Shown: positions 32,024 to 41,307 of the stretch, piece by piece | Position numbering within the stretch: the stretch's first letter is position 1 | Layout of the letters: each line of letters begins with the position of its first letter | Assembly (NCBI RefSeq): GCF_004348545.1 | Contig: NZ_SMKL01000014.1 | Location: 42,974 to 106,973, forward strand | Source: Jiangella ureilytica | GTDB lineage: Bacteria; Actinomycetota; Actinomycetes; Jiangellales; Jiangellaceae | Length of the DNA: 64,000 nucleotides | Direction of reading: 5' to 3' | Notes under the pieces: generated by a model | Seen by the model: the letters and a program-made list of their open reading frames with translations, nothing else | Database searches by the model: none | What the model was told of the DNA's origin: nothing | Made by a program: the position numbers and the translations under genes

Positions 32024-32048
32024 GTACCACCTGAGCGAGACGCCAAAC
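32024..32048 (-). promoter_or_regulatory. Second stress-sigma-type promoter
   Basis: On the minus strand GTTT (32048-32045), 15 bases, then TGGTAC (32029-32024), a five-of-six match to GGGTAC. It precedes ATG 31983 by about 40 bases. Same architecture as the vesicle-operon promoter 300 bases downstream. Confidence 0.55.
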
Positions 32049-32087
32049 GGGGCGATCCGGACCTAACGGACTGTTCTCATCGAGCTC

Positions 32088-32972
32088 TCAGGGATGCACG
32101 CGGCCGAGGAAGTCGCGGGTGAGCGCGACCAGCTCGCCCAGGTGCGTCTCGATGAGCCAGTGGCCGGCGTCGTTCACCACGTGCAGCTCCGCGTCCGGCA
32201 GGTCGTCGAGGTACGCCGCGCCCGCCTCGACCGGCAGATAGCCGTCGTGCGGGCCCCACACGATCAGCGCCGGCGGACGGTGTTCGCGCAGGTGGGCCTG
32301 GAAGTCCGGGAAGGCCGCGACGCTGTCGCGGATGCGGCCCATCAGCTCGACCATGATCGCCTGGTTGCCCGGCTCGCGCATCCGGGCCCAGGCCAGCCGC
32401 CACAGCTCGGGCGAGATGCGCTCGCGCACGTGCTCCGGCACCTCGCCGAGCACCTCCTCGCGCAAACCCCTGCTCGGTGCCGGCCTCCTCGAGCCGGCGG
32501 CGCAGCTCCGGCCGCGGGTCTGCCCAGTACTCCTTCAGACCGGCGTACTTGGGGCCCATGGTGTGCTCGTAGGCGTCGCCGTTCTGGATGATCAGACCGG
32601 CGACGCGCTCCGGGTGGCGCATGGACAGACGCAGGCCGATCCCGGTGCCGTAGTCGAACAGATACACCGCGAACCGGCCGACGCCGAGCTTGGTCAGCAA
32701 CTCGTCCAGGATGTCGGCGTAGCTGTCGAAGGAGTAGGTGAACTCGGCCGGGTCGGGCTGGCCACTGTGGCCGAAGGCCGGGTAGTCGGGGCGATCAGCC
32801 GCCACCGGTCGCCCAGTGCCGCCATCAGCCCCCGGTACTGGAACGACGACGACGGGTATCCGTGCGGCAGGAGTACGACGGGGCCGTCGGGCGGGCCGGC
32901 CGCGCGGTAGAAGATCTCGATGCCGGCGATCTCGATGGTCCGGTGGAACTCCGGCGCCAGGGCCACGGACAC
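32088..32972 (-). pseudogene. Alpha/beta-hydrolase gene with two compensating frameshifts
   Basis: A complete alpha/beta hydrolase can be read only by changing frame twice. Part 1 (GTG 32972, with CGGAGG upstream): EIAGIEIFYRAAGPP, VVLLPHGYPSSSFQYRG (oxyanion motif), WRLIAP. One base is missing near 32787-32791. Part 2: DYPAFGHSGQPDP, AVYLFDYGTGIGLRLSMRHP (nucleophile Asp as in dehalogenase/epoxide-hydrolase relatives), down to EEAGTEQG. One extra base near 32466-32468. Part 3: REEVLGEVPEHV, ALIVWGPHDGYLPVEAGAAY, LHVVNDAGHWLIETH (catalytic His), ending RDFLGRVHP. The outer parts share a frame. A real pseudogene and sequencing errors are both possible. Confidence 0.85.
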
Positions 32973-33040
32973 TGGACGTCACCTCCGCTGGTCGCTCCTG
33001 GTGACGTTCCCCGCGCCCCTCGTGCCAAACGATGAGGGGT

Positions 33041-34216
33041 TCAGCCCGGCGCCGCCCGGAACGGGCGGAAGAACGCGCGCAGCTCCTCGGCGTAGAGCTC
33101 GGGCTCCTCGAACGGCGCGAAGTGCCCGCCCCGCGGCGGCTCGGTGGCCCGGACGAGGTTCGTCGAGCGCTCGAGCCAGGCCCGCGGCGGCCGGACGACG
33201 TCGCCCTGGAAGATCGAGAAGCCCGACGGCACCTCGACCCGCCGGGCCAGTTGCGCGGGCGGTATGGCGGCGTTGGCGGCGTACATGCGCATGGCTGAGC
33301 CGATGGTCCCGGTGAGCCAGTAGATCGTCAGGTTGGTGAGGATCTCGTCCTTGGTGAAGCTCCGCTCGACGTCGCCGCCCGAGTCGCTCCACGACCGCAG
33401 CTTCTCGACGATCCACGCGGCCAGCCCGGCCGGCGAGTCGGTCAGACCTGCCGCGACGGTCTGCGGCTTCGTGCGCTGGATCGCCGCGTAGCCGCCCTCC
33501 GTGGCGCCCCACGCCATCGCGCTCTGGATCCAGTCGCGTTCCTCGGGCGAGAGCTCGGCCGGGTCGCCGCCGAACACCGGCAGACCGGCGTCCATGCGGT
33601 GCACGGCGACGACGCGGCCGGGATGGTCGAGCGCGAGGTAGCGGCTCACGTGGCTGCCGAGGTCGCCGCCCGCGGCGCCGAACCGCTCGTACCCGAGCGC
33701 CGTCATCAGCTCGGCCCAGAGCCCGGCGGCAGCGATGGAGTCGAGCGGCTGCGGCGGCGGGTCGGAGTACCCGTACCCCGGCAGGTCCGGCACGACCACG
33801 TCGAACGCGTCAGCCGGGTCGCCGCCGTGGGCACCGGGGTCGGTGAGCAGCGGAACGACCTTCGTGTAGCGCCAGAAGGAGTCGGGCCAGCCGTGCGTGA
33901 GGATCAAGGGCATCGCCGGCTCGACCGTTCCAGTGGCGGCGCGGGCGTGGACGACGTGGATGCGCAGGCCGCCGACGCCGACGCGGTAGCGGGGCAGCCG
34001 GGCCAGCGCCTCCTCCTGCGCCCGCCAGTCGAAGCCGTCGGCCCAGTACTCGACCAGCTCGCGCAGGTAGCCGACATCGGTGCCGAGCGACCAGCCCGCA
34101 TGCTCCGGCGCGTCGGGCCAGCGGGTGGCCCGCAACCTCGCCCGCAGGTCCTGGATCTCCGCGTCCGTGGCGCGCGGGTCGAACGGCTCGGGCTGCGCGG
34201 CGGCGGTGTCGGTCAT
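33041..34216 (-). CDS. Epoxide hydrolase, EHN family
   Basis: 391 residues. The N-terminal EHN lid domain (residues about 10-115) contains DLRARLRATRWPDAPEHAGW. Then the hydrolase core: oxyanion motif LILTHGWPDSFWRY, nucleophile Asp185 in GAAGGDLGSHVSR, lid Tyr in SGFSIFQGDVVRPP and catalytic His in PPRGGHFAPFEEPE. It opens epoxides with water. A second member lies at 45054-46193, so the region encodes two such enzymes. Confidence 0.92.
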   Translation of the reverse strand: MTDTAAAQPEPFDPRATDAEIQDLRARLRATRWPDAPEHAGWSLGTDVGYLRELVEYWADGFDWRAQEEALARLPRYRVGVGGLRIHVVHARAATGTVEPAMPLILTHGWPDSFWRYTKVVPLLTDPGAHGGDPADAFDVVVPDLPGYGYSDPPPQPLDSIAAAGLWAELMTALGYERFGAAGGDLGSHVSRYLALDHPGRVVAVHRMDAGLPVFGGDPAELSPEERDWIQSAMAWGATEGGYAAIQRTKPQTVAAGLTDSPAGLAAWIVEKLRSWSDSGGDVERSFTKDEILTNLTIYWLTGTIGSAMRMYAANAAIPPAQLARRVEVPSGFSIFQGDVVRPPRAWLERSTNLVRATEPPRGGHFAPFEEPELYAEELRAFFRPFRAAPG

Positions 34217-34300
34217 GCGATCACCCTACGAGCCGGTACCGACAGCCCGGAGGCACTCACCACCCGGGCGGCGACCGCCGTCGCGGCGCCGGCCTGCTCG

Positions 34301-34741
34301 TCAGCCGATCCGCTCACTCAGGGACACGACGATGCCCTCCGGCCCGCGCACCTGGGCCATGCGCCAGCTGTTCTCGTGCCGGCCGATGCCGCCGACCAGT
34401 CCGTAGCCATCGGCGGCCAGGCGCTCGACGGCGCCCGCGAGGTCGTCGACCTCGAAGCACACGCTGCGGATTCCCAGCTCGGTCGCCATGGCGGCGGGCG
34501 ATCCGGGCTCGTGGTCCGGCCTGACGAAGGCCGCGAGCTCGAGCCCGGTGCCGCCGCCGGGAGACCGCAGCATGACGATCTCCGTCCGCGAGTCGGGGAT
34601 GCCGATGACCGTGTCGACGAAGTCGCCCTCCAGGAATGTACGGCCCTCGACCTCGAGGCCCAGAGCGACGAAGAACGCCGTCACCTCGTCGAGGTCGGCG
34701 ACGGTGATCCCGACATGGTCGAACTGCTTGATGTGGCTCAT
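34301..34741 (-). CDS. VOC-fold (glyoxalase-type) protein
   Basis: 146 residues. Two VOC repeats: FDHVGITVADLDEVTAFFVA (with His for metal binding) and RSVCFEVDDLAGAVERLAAD, ending GPEGIVVSLSERIG, where the Glu is a usual metal ligand. Dioxygenase or isomerase-like; substrate unknown. Stands between the epoxide hydrolase and a lipoprotein on the same strand. Confidence 0.87.
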   Translation of the reverse strand: MSHIKQFDHVGITVADLDEVTAFFVALGLEVEGRTFLEGDFVDTVIGIPDSRTEIVMLRSPGGGTGLELAAFVRPDHEPGSPAAMATELGIRSVCFEVDDLAGAVERLAADGYGLVGGIGRHENSWRMAQVRGPEGIVVSLSERIG

Positions 34742-34842
34742 GACTGTGATCCTCCAGTGTGGCGTCCGGTCTGTGGTGCGGGGACGTAGTCGTCGCCGCA
34801 TTCTCGACATGCCCGCAGCCGCACATCGCGGCGATCGCCGCG

Positions 34843-35331
34843 CTAGTCCCCCACGACGGCGGCGGGGAGGACGGAGTCCTCGAGCCGGCCCTCGGGGTCG
34901 TAGACCGCGCACATGATGGCGCGGTCGCCGTCGGCCCAGGTCTCGGCCGTCGGGAGGATCGGGTAGTAGTCCAGGCCGGACTCGTCCTGGCTGGTCCACT
35001 GCTGCTCGAAGCCCTTGCCGCACTCGTCCCAGCCGATCTGCGCGACGGCGTCGCGGTCCCAGGCGGCATCGGGGGCGTGGACGAACATGTACGACTGGTT
35101 GTCGGCGCCGTCGACACAGGGGGTGTAGACGACGACGTCCTCGCCGGCGTAGTCGGAGTACTCGGGGTCGGAGAAGCACTCCGTGACCTCGATGTCGAGC
35201 AGGCCCGTGACGCCGGCGTCGATGAAGGTGTCGTCCTTGTGGACGGAGCCGCCGCACCCGGACGCCGTCAGCGCGATGACGGCGAGACCGGCGGCGGCGA
35301 GCAGCCGGCGACCGGCGGCGGGGCGTGGCAC
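34843..35331 (-). CDS. Small lipoprotein, septum-formation-like
   Basis: 162 residues from GTG 35331. Lipoprotein signal: hydrophobic LLAAAGLAVIALTASGC, where the Cys after LTASG is lipidated. The mature part has four more Cys in the pattern TECFSDP, YTPCVDGADNQSYMFVHAP, DECGKGFE, and IMCAVYDP. This Cys and Trp pattern resembles the septum-formation (PF13845) fold, but the match is by eye. Surface-anchored protein of unknown function. Confidence 0.8.
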   Translation of the reverse strand: MPRPAAGRRLLAAAGLAVIALTASGCGGSVHKDDTFIDAGVTGLLDIEVTECFSDPEYSDYAGEDVVVYTPCVDGADNQSYMFVHAPDAAWDRDAVAQIGWDECGKGFEQQWTSQDESGLDYYPILPTAETWADGDRAIMCAVYDPEGRLEDSVLPAAVVGD

Positions 35332-35456
35332 GGCCGGATCGTAGGCATCCCCGGATGAACGACGGCTGTCCGGGAGATGCCCCGGAGCCCTCCCGATGAT
35401 GGCCGTTGGCCGTCGTGACCTGCGACGGGGTCGCAACAAGAGAATCGTTTTCAGCT

Positions 35457-35478
35457 GTTCATCGCCGGGTCGACCTGC
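35457..35478 (+). promoter_or_regulatory. Possible PHO box
   Basis: Two adjacent 11-base units, GTTCATCGCCG and GGTCGACCTGC. The first matches most positions of the PhoP direct-repeat consensus described in Streptomyces (G-G/T-TCAYYYRSG); the second is weak. It lies 106 bases before the start of a secreted phosphatase gene, where PhoP control would make sense. Confidence 0.3.
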
Positions 35479-35583
35479 CGTGAACTCGCGGCCCTCGGCA
35501 GGACCGGCAGATCTGGATGAATCAGGCAGACTGCCGCGCGACCTGTGCGGCAGCGTTCGGAGTGTCCTGGGAGGAGACTCAAC

Positions 35584-37257
35584 GTGAGTGACGTGAGGAA
35601 GCGCGGGCCGCTCGGCTCCCGCCGTGCGGCCGGTGCCGCCGTCGGTGCCGCGCTGCTCGGGGGCGGCCTGATCGCCGTCCCGGCCGCTGTCGGTGCCGAC
35701 AGCGAGCCCCCGGTCAAGGTTCCGGCGGCGGAGATCTACGAGCCGTCGGCCGTGCCGGACCGCATCATCCTGGTCCCGACCTCGACCCCTGCGACGTCGC
35801 AGAAGGTGTCGTGGCGGTCCGAGGTCGGCGGCGAGTACGCGCAGGCCCAGATCGTCGAGGCGCCCGTCGCGCTCGGCCAGGTCGCCCCGTCCGCCTCGCT
35901 GCGGACGGTGAACGCCAGCTCGACCAACCCGGTCAACACCACCCTCGGCTATGCGTCGGTCTACCACCAGGTGGAGTTCACCGGCCTGCAGCCGAACACC
36001 CGCTACACCTACCGGGTGGGCGACGGCGTCAACTGGAGCGAGTGGATCGACTTCACCACCGCAGCGGCGGAGTTCGAGCCCTTCTCGTTCATCTACTACG
36101 GCGACATGCAGAACTACATCGACACCGCCGGCCCGCGCGTCTACCGCCAGGCCTTCGCCGACCGCCCGGAGGCGAAGGTCGTCGTCAACGCCGGTGACCT
36201 CATCGACTCGGCGAACAGCGAAGAGCAGTGGGGCCAGTGGCACGCCGCCGACGGCTTCATCAACAGCCAGATCAACAACATCTCGATCACCGGCAACCAC
36301 GAGTACAGCGGTGGTCAGCTGTCGACGTTCTGGCAGCCGCAGTTCCCGTTCCCCACGAACGGCCCGGACTTCGGTGACGACGCCACGAACGCCGCCCTGC
36401 GCAACACCATCTACTCGGTGGACTACCAGGGCGTGCGCTTCATCGGTCTGAACAGCAACGTGCAGAGCCTCGCCCCGATCATGGCCGCGCAGACCGCGTG
36501 GCTGGAGGAGCAGCTCTCCACCAACCCGAACAAGTGGACCGTCGTCACGTTCCACCACCCGGTCTACTCGGTCGCGTCGGGCCGCAACAACCCGACCGTC
36601 CGTGCTCAGTGGGGCCCGCTGTTCGAGGAGTACGGCGTGGACCTGGTCCTGCAGGGCCACGACCACACCTACGGCCGCGGCTCCACCACGGCCTCGCGCA
36701 AGTCCGTCACCGTGCACGACAGCACCGTCTATGCGACCTCGGTGTCGGGCGGCAAGATGTACGACGCCGTTGACACCAACTGGGTCGCCAACGGCGCGGA
36801 CCAGATGTCCGTCGGCGAGGACATGCAGCTCTACCAGATGATCGACGTCACCGAGGACAGCATCACCTACGAGGCGCGCTACGCCAACGGTGAGCACCAC
36901 GACGGCGTCACCATCCGCAAGAACGACGCGGGTGAGCGCACCGTCCAGGAGATCCGCACGCCGGAGAACACCGTCGGCGAGCAGGTCGCGGTCGACACCC
37001 TGACCGTGGACTTCAAGGGCACCGTCAACGCCTCCGCGTGGGGCTACGACCCGGGCGAGAAGGTCGACGTCTACGTCCGCAACGTCGAGCGCGGCCAGGA
37101 CGTCCTGGTCGGCGAGGCCACGGCCGACGAGCTCGGCCGCATCCTCGAGCTCCCGGTCCGTCTCCCGTCGTCGGCGAAGAGGCTCAGCGAGCAGATCGTC
37201 TACCTCGAGAGCGTGAACCAGCAGATCACCAGCCCGGTGATCACCGTCAACAGGTAG
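35584..37257 (+). CDS. Secreted purple acid phosphatase-like metallophosphoesterase
   Basis: 557 residues from GTG 35584 with GGGAGGAG upstream. Signal peptide to about residue 38. Then a fibronectin-type purple-phosphatase N domain (SQKVSWRSEVGGEYAQAQIV, YRVGDGVNWSEW), followed by the metallophosphoesterase core: YYGDMQ, VVNAGDLIDSA, ITGNHEYS, VVTFHHPVYSV and LVLQGHDHTYGRG, giving all the metal-binding Asp, Asn and His residues. A final 80-residue beta-rich domain (TLTVDFKGTVNASAWGYDPG) may be a wall- or substrate-binding add-on. It releases phosphate from organic esters outside the cell. Codon use here is slightly less GC-biased (AAC, ATC, TCG rich), typical for secreted highly expressed genes. 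Confidence 0.93.
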   Translation: MSDVRKRGPLGSRRAAGAAVGAALLGGGLIAVPAAVGADSEPPVKVPAAEIYEPSAVPDRIILVPTSTPATSQKVSWRSEVGGEYAQAQIVEAPVALGQVAPSASLRTVNASSTNPVNTTLGYASVYHQVEFTGLQPNTRYTYRVGDGVNWSEWIDFTTAAAEFEPFSFIYYGDMQNYIDTAGPRVYRQAFADRPEAKVVVNAGDLIDSANSEEQWGQWHAADGFINSQINNISITGNHEYSGGQLSTFWQPQFPFPTNGPDFGDDATNAALRNTIYSVDYQGVRFIGLNSNVQSLAPIMAAQTAWLEEQLSTNPNKWTVVTFHHPVYSVASGRNNPTVRAQWGPLFEEYGVDLVLQGHDHTYGRGSTTASRKSVTVHDSTVYATSVSGGKMYDAVDTNWVANGADQMSVGEDMQLYQMIDVTEDSITYEARYANGEHHDGVTIRKNDAGERTVQEIRTPENTVGEQVAVDTLTVDFKGTVNASAWGYDPGEKVDVYVRNVERGQDVLVGEATADELGRILELPVRLPSSAKRLSEQIVYLESVNQQITSPVITVNR

Positions 37258-37323
37258 CCGAAGTACGTACCTCAGCTGAGGCTCAAGAGGCCGCTGACGA
37301 TCGACTGAAACACCACGTACAGA

Positions 37324-37354
37324 GGCGGGCCGCCCCGATCAGGGGCGGCCCGCC
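37324..37354. terminator. Strong bidirectional terminator hairpin
   Basis: GGCGGGCCGCCCC, loop GATCA, GGGGCGGCCCGCC: a perfect 13-base stem. It lies between the convergent phosphatase and X-Pro peptidase genes and would serve both. A short pyrimidine-rich tract (GCTTCTGTT) follows on the plus strand. Confidence 0.88.
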
Positions 37355-37390
37355 GCTTCTGTTGCGTGCGGGTGCGACGACGGCGTCAGC

Positions 37391-39559
37391 TCACCCGACG
37401 TCGGACTGCGCGGCCACCCGGACGAGGGCGCCGCGGTCACGGCCGGTGATCAGACCGGCGGCGGCGAGCTGGTCGGCCAGCTGCGTCGTGTGCCGGACGA
37501 AGGCGCCGTGGCTCGGCCAGTCCTCATCGTCGAGGACGTGGTCGTTGACGGTGCAGGTGCCGGCCAGGCCGGCGTTCGGGACGCCGGTGTCGACGCCGTC
37601 GATGACGACGGTCTCGCGGGTGTCCTCCGGGCCGCAGATCGGCAGCGCCAGCGGGCCGCCGACGACGGGGAGCGCCACCGTCGTGCCGGCCAGGTCGACG
37701 GACAGCTCGGTGCCCGGCTGCGGGCGCAGCGTGAACTCCGGGTCGGTCGACCAGATCATCAGCCCGATCTGCGAGCCGGCCGGGATGACCTGGTCGTCCG
37801 GCTGCAGCGGCACGGTCACGTCGACGAACTCACCGGGCGTGATCGGCTTCTCGTCGGTGAGCGAGTCGCGGTTCAGCGGGTCGGCCCAGCCGCGGGTGAT
37901 GATGCTGGTGGTCGAGCCGCGGGTCGACGACGTGCAGCCCGACGCGCTGGTCCACGGCAGCTTCACCAGGGCGACGGACAGGTTCGCCCGTGCCTTCGAG
38001 GCCGCCATGCGCACCGTCACCTCCGTCACGCCGGACAGGTGCACGTTCTCGGTCAGCGTCGGCGTCGTGTAGAGCAGCCGGTTCTCCGACGGCACCGTCG
38101 CCAGCACACCCGCGTTGCAGGCGGTGTTGCCGGCGTCGACGAGCGTCTCGGTGGCGTCGTCGCCCAGCGCCAGCGAGGTGAAGCCGCCCGCCGTCGCGCC
38201 GCCGGCCTGCAGGTTCAGCGTCGCCGTCGTCGCGGCCGGGTTCGGGTAGTCGGCGTACGGGGTCAGCGTGCTGCCGCCGAGCTCGTTGCGGACGACGAAC
38301 GCGGTGTTCGTGTCGTCCTCGATGCCGTTGTCCTGTCCGTAGAGGTACTGCGAGAACCAGCGGTTCATCATGTCCAGCGGCGGGTTGCCGCCGTGGCCGC
38401 CCTGGTGGAAGTACTCGTGGACGGTGATGCCCTTGGCCTCGAGCGCCTCGGAGATGCGGACGCTGTGCTCGGGCACCACGTTCCAGTCGTTGAACGCGTG
38501 CGCCATGAGAACGGCCGCACGCACGTCGTCGAGCTGGTTGAGGTAGTCGCGGCCGGCCCAGAAGTCGTTGTAGTCGCCGGTGACGCGGTCGTGCTCGGCC
38601 TGCATCAGGTCACGGACGGTGTCGCGGCAGTACTGCCGCTTCTCCAGGTCACCGCTGTTGATGTAGTCGAACAGGTAGTCGATGTCCTCGCCGACCCAGC
38701 CGCCCGGGTTCCGCACCAGGCCGTTGGACCGGTAGTAGTGGTAGTACGACGTGTTCGGCGCTACCGGGATGATCACCTCGAGGCCCTCGACGCCGGTCGT
38801 CGCGGCGGCCAGCGGCAGCGTGCCGTTGTAGGAGGTGCCGGTCATGCCGACCTTGCCGGTCGACCAGGTCGCCAGTACCTGCTCGTCGCCGTCGGCGCTG
38901 GTGAACCCGCGAGCGCGGCCGTTCAGCCAGTCGACGACGGCCTTCGGCGCCAGCGACTCGTTCGGGGCGCCCACCGTAGGGCAACCTTCGGAGAGGCCGC
39001 TGCCGGGCGACTCGGAGTGCACGACGGCGTACCCGCGCGGCACCCACGTGTTGATCAGGCTGGTCGAGATGACGGGACTGGTGCTGCCGGGAGCACGCGG
39101 GCCCTCATTGGTGGGGACCTCCGGCTGCAGCTTCTCCGGCGAGAGCCGCTGCGGCGGCACGGCGCCCAGCTCATGGTTGACGTTCCAGAAGAACCGCGAG
39201 TTGGTGCTCGCCGTGCCGGAGTAGTACGGGCTGGACTCGTACACGACCGGCACCTTCAGGCCGTCGGAGTCGGTCTCGGCCGGCCGGGTGACGTCGACGT
39301 GCATGCGGTCCAGCTCGCCGTCGCCGTCGGTGTCGAACTCCGTCTCGACCCAGAGCTCCTGCTGGATGAACGGTCCGGTGAAGACCGGCTGTGCGAGCCC
39401 GTCGACGAACGTCGGCACGGCGGGTGCGGGGACGGGCGCCGGAGCCGGGGCAGGGGCGGCGTTGGCCGCCGCCCCGTGGGCGGTGAGCAGGGCGGCGGTA
39501 CAGACGCCGGCGGCGGCGAGGGCCGCGCCGGCTCTGGTCCGGGTTCCGCGCAGGGCCAT
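37391..39559 (-). CDS. Secreted Xaa-Pro dipeptidyl-peptidase (S15/CocE-type)
   Basis: 722 residues. Signal peptide with Ala/Pro-rich end (residues 1-50). S15 alpha/beta hydrolase core: LDRMHVDVTRP, VPRGYAVVHSESPGSGLSEG, then the nucleophile Ser in GKVGMTGTSYNGTLPL, VLMAHAFNDWNVVPEH and the catalytic His in EYFHQGGHGGNPPLD. The C-terminal jelly-roll X-Pro domain (VTVPLQPDDQVIPAGSQIGL) completes it. It removes X-Pro dipeptides from the N terminus of peptides outside the cell. Starts with ATG 39559; GGAAGGACC lies upstream. Confidence 0.92.
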   Translation of the reverse strand: MALRGTRTRAGAALAAAGVCTAALLTAHGAAANAAPAPAPAPVPAPAVPTFVDGLAQPVFTGPFIQQELWVETEFDTDGDGELDRMHVDVTRPAETDSDGLKVPVVYESSPYYSGTASTNSRFFWNVNHELGAVPPQRLSPEKLQPEVPTNEGPRAPGSTSPVISTSLINTWVPRGYAVVHSESPGSGLSEGCPTVGAPNESLAPKAVVDWLNGRARGFTSADGDEQVLATWSTGKVGMTGTSYNGTLPLAAATTGVEGLEVIIPVAPNTSYYHYYRSNGLVRNPGGWVGEDIDYLFDYINSGDLEKRQYCRDTVRDLMQAEHDRVTGDYNDFWAGRDYLNQLDDVRAAVLMAHAFNDWNVVPEHSVRISEALEAKGITVHEYFHQGGHGGNPPLDMMNRWFSQYLYGQDNGIEDDTNTAFVVRNELGGSTLTPYADYPNPAATTATLNLQAGGATAGGFTSLALGDDATETLVDAGNTACNAGVLATVPSENRLLYTTPTLTENVHLSGVTEVTVRMAASKARANLSVALVKLPWTSASGCTSSTRGSTTSIITRGWADPLNRDSLTDEKPITPGEFVDVTVPLQPDDQVIPAGSQIGLMIWSTDPEFTLRPQPGTELSVDLAGTTVALPVVGGPLALPICGPEDTRETVVIDGVDTGVPNAGLAGTCTVNDHVLDDEDWPSHGAFVRHTTQLADQLAAAGLITGRDRGALVRVAAQSDVG

Positions 39560-39687
39560 GAGCGGTCCTTCCTCGAAGGGCGGGGATGCTCGGAACCTAG
39601 TAGTGGGTCAGTGCAATGTCATCCGACAGCTGTCGCATGACAGCCGGAGTCAACGCGACATAGCGTGGACGCCCGTCGCCGCGCAGG

Positions 39688-41307
39688 TCAGCTCGCGCGG
39701 AACCAGCGGTACCCGTACGGCTCCAGCTCGAGCTCGTCGCCGGGCGCGTGGTCGTCGGCGTCGATGAGGTCGGTCAGCCGCTCCCAGCCGCCGTCGCCTG
39801 GCAGCCGCACGGACGCCTTCGTGCCAGAGAAGTTGTGGACGGCGACCACGGTGCGGTCCTGCCAGTCGCACCGGTGCGCCAGCACGGGGCCGGGCGACTC
39901 GATCAGCTCGAGCCGGCCCCAGCCGAGCTCGGGGCATTCCTTGCGGCGGCGGATCAGCCGTTCCATCCAGTTCAGCAACGAGTCCGGTTCGCGCCGCTGG
40001 CCCTCCACCGTCGCCTCGTGATCGGCCGGCAGCGGGCGGCAGAGCCGGGCGCCCGCAGGCGCCGGGGAGAAGCCGGCGTGCCGCTCCGCCGACCATTGCA
40101 TGGGCGAGCGCACGCTGAGCCGTCCCTCGATGTCGAGGTTCTCGGTCATCCCGATCTCCTCGCCGTAGAACAGCGCGGGTGTGCCGGGCAGCGAGAACAT
40201 CAGCGAGTACACCATCCGGATCCGCTGCTCGTCGCCGTCGAGCATGCTCGGCAGGCGTCGCCGCAGCCCCCGGCCGTACAGCTGCATGTCCGGCTCCGGG
40301 CCGAGCGCTGCGAACACCTCGGCGCGCTCGTCGTCGGTGAGCTGGTCCAGGGACAGCTCGTCGTGGTTGCGGACGAAGTTCACCCGCTGGCAGTCGTCGG
40401 GCAGTTCCGGCGCCGCCTTCAGGACCTTCGCCAGCGGCCCGGCGTCCTCGCGCACCAGCGACAGGTACAGCGCCTGGTTCACGGTGAAGTCGAACGCCAT
40501 GGTCAGCTCGTCACCGGTCTCGCCGTAGTACTCCAGTGCCTTCTCAGGCGGCAGGTTGACCTCACCGAGGAGAACGGCGTCGCCGCGGCGGCGGGTGAGG
40601 TAGGCGCGCAGGTCGCGGATCAGCTCGTGCGGCTCCTGCGAGCCGGCCGTCGCCCGGTCGGACTCCTCCATGAGGAACGGCACGGCGTCGACGCGGAAGC
40701 CGGCCAGACCGAGCGCCAGCCAGAACCCGGCGATCTGCGCGATCTCGTCGCGGACCGCCGGGTTGGCGGTGTTCAGGTCGGGCTGCTCGGTGTAGAACCG
40801 GTGGTGGTACCACTGCCGCGCCTGATCGTCCCAGGCCCAGGCCGACCGCTCCTCGCCGGGGAAGACGACGTCCTTCGGTTCGTCGTCGGGCTTCTCGTCG
40901 CTCCACACGTAGAAGTCGTGGAACGGTGCGTCGCGGCCCTTGCGCGCGGACTGGAACCACGGGTGGTGGTGCGACGTGTGGTTGACGACGAAGTCGACGA
41001 TGACCCGGATGCCGCGGTCCTGCGCCGTCCGGACCATCTCGACGAACGCGCCCAACGTGCCGAGCCGTTCGTCGACGCCGTAGAAGTCGACGATGTCGTA
41101 GCCGTCGTCGCGTTCCGGCGACGGGTAGAACGGCATCAGCCACAGGCAGGTGACGCCGAGGCCGTCGAGGTAGTCGATCCGCTCGGTCAGCCCGGCGAGG
41201 TCGCCGCAGCCGTCGCCGTCTGAGTCGAGGAAGGTCTGCACGTCGAGGCAGTAGATGACGGCGTTCTTCCACCACAGGTCGCCGGCCGCGCGGCGCCGGC
41301 GGCTCAC
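39688..41307 (-). CDS. GH13 family alpha-amylase/trehalose-synthase-like enzyme
   Basis: 539 residues from GTG 41307. It opens like trehalose synthase (WWKNAVIYCLDVQTFLDSDG). GH13 motifs: I DFVVNHTSHH, II GFRVDAVP with nucleophile Asp207, III LLGEVN with acid/base Glu249, IV FVRNHDE with Asp316. A C-terminal beta domain (VAVHNFSGTKASVRLPGDGG) follows. It could hydrolyse or isomerise alpha-glucans or maltose; the TreS-type N terminus hints at a maltosyl substrate. Its start overlaps the stop of the luciferase-like oxidoreductase gene as GTGA, so the two are coupled. Confidence 0.92.
   Translation of the reverse strand: MSRRRRAAGDLWWKNAVIYCLDVQTFLDSDGDGCGDLAGLTERIDYLDGLGVTCLWLMPFYPSPERDDGYDIVDFYGVDERLGTLGAFVEMVRTAQDRGIRVIVDFVVNHTSHHHPWFQSARKGRDAPFHDFYVWSDEKPDDEPKDVVFPGEERSAWAWDDQARQWYHHRFYTEQPDLNTANPAVRDEIAQIAGFWLALGLAGFRVDAVPFLMEESDRATAGSQEPHELIRDLRAYLTRRRGDAVLLGEVNLPPEKALEYYGETGDELTMAFDFTVNQALYLSLVREDAGPLAKVLKAAPELPDDCQRVNFVRNHDELSLDQLTDDERAEVFAALGPEPDMQLYGRGLRRRLPSMLDGDEQRIRMVYSLMFSLPGTPALFYGEEIGMTENLDIEGRLSVRSPMQWSAERHAGFSPAPAGARLCRPLPADHEATVEGQRREPDSLLNWMERLIRRRKECPELGWGRLELIESPGPVLAHRCDWQDRTVVAVHNFSGTKASVRLPGDGGWERLTDLIDADDHAPGDELELEPYGYRWFRAS

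Noticed and set aside
35545..35583. Upstream in-frame start for the purple acid phosphatase
   Set aside because: It would place extra charged residues before the signal peptide and lacks the GGGAGGAG site that fits GTG 35584.
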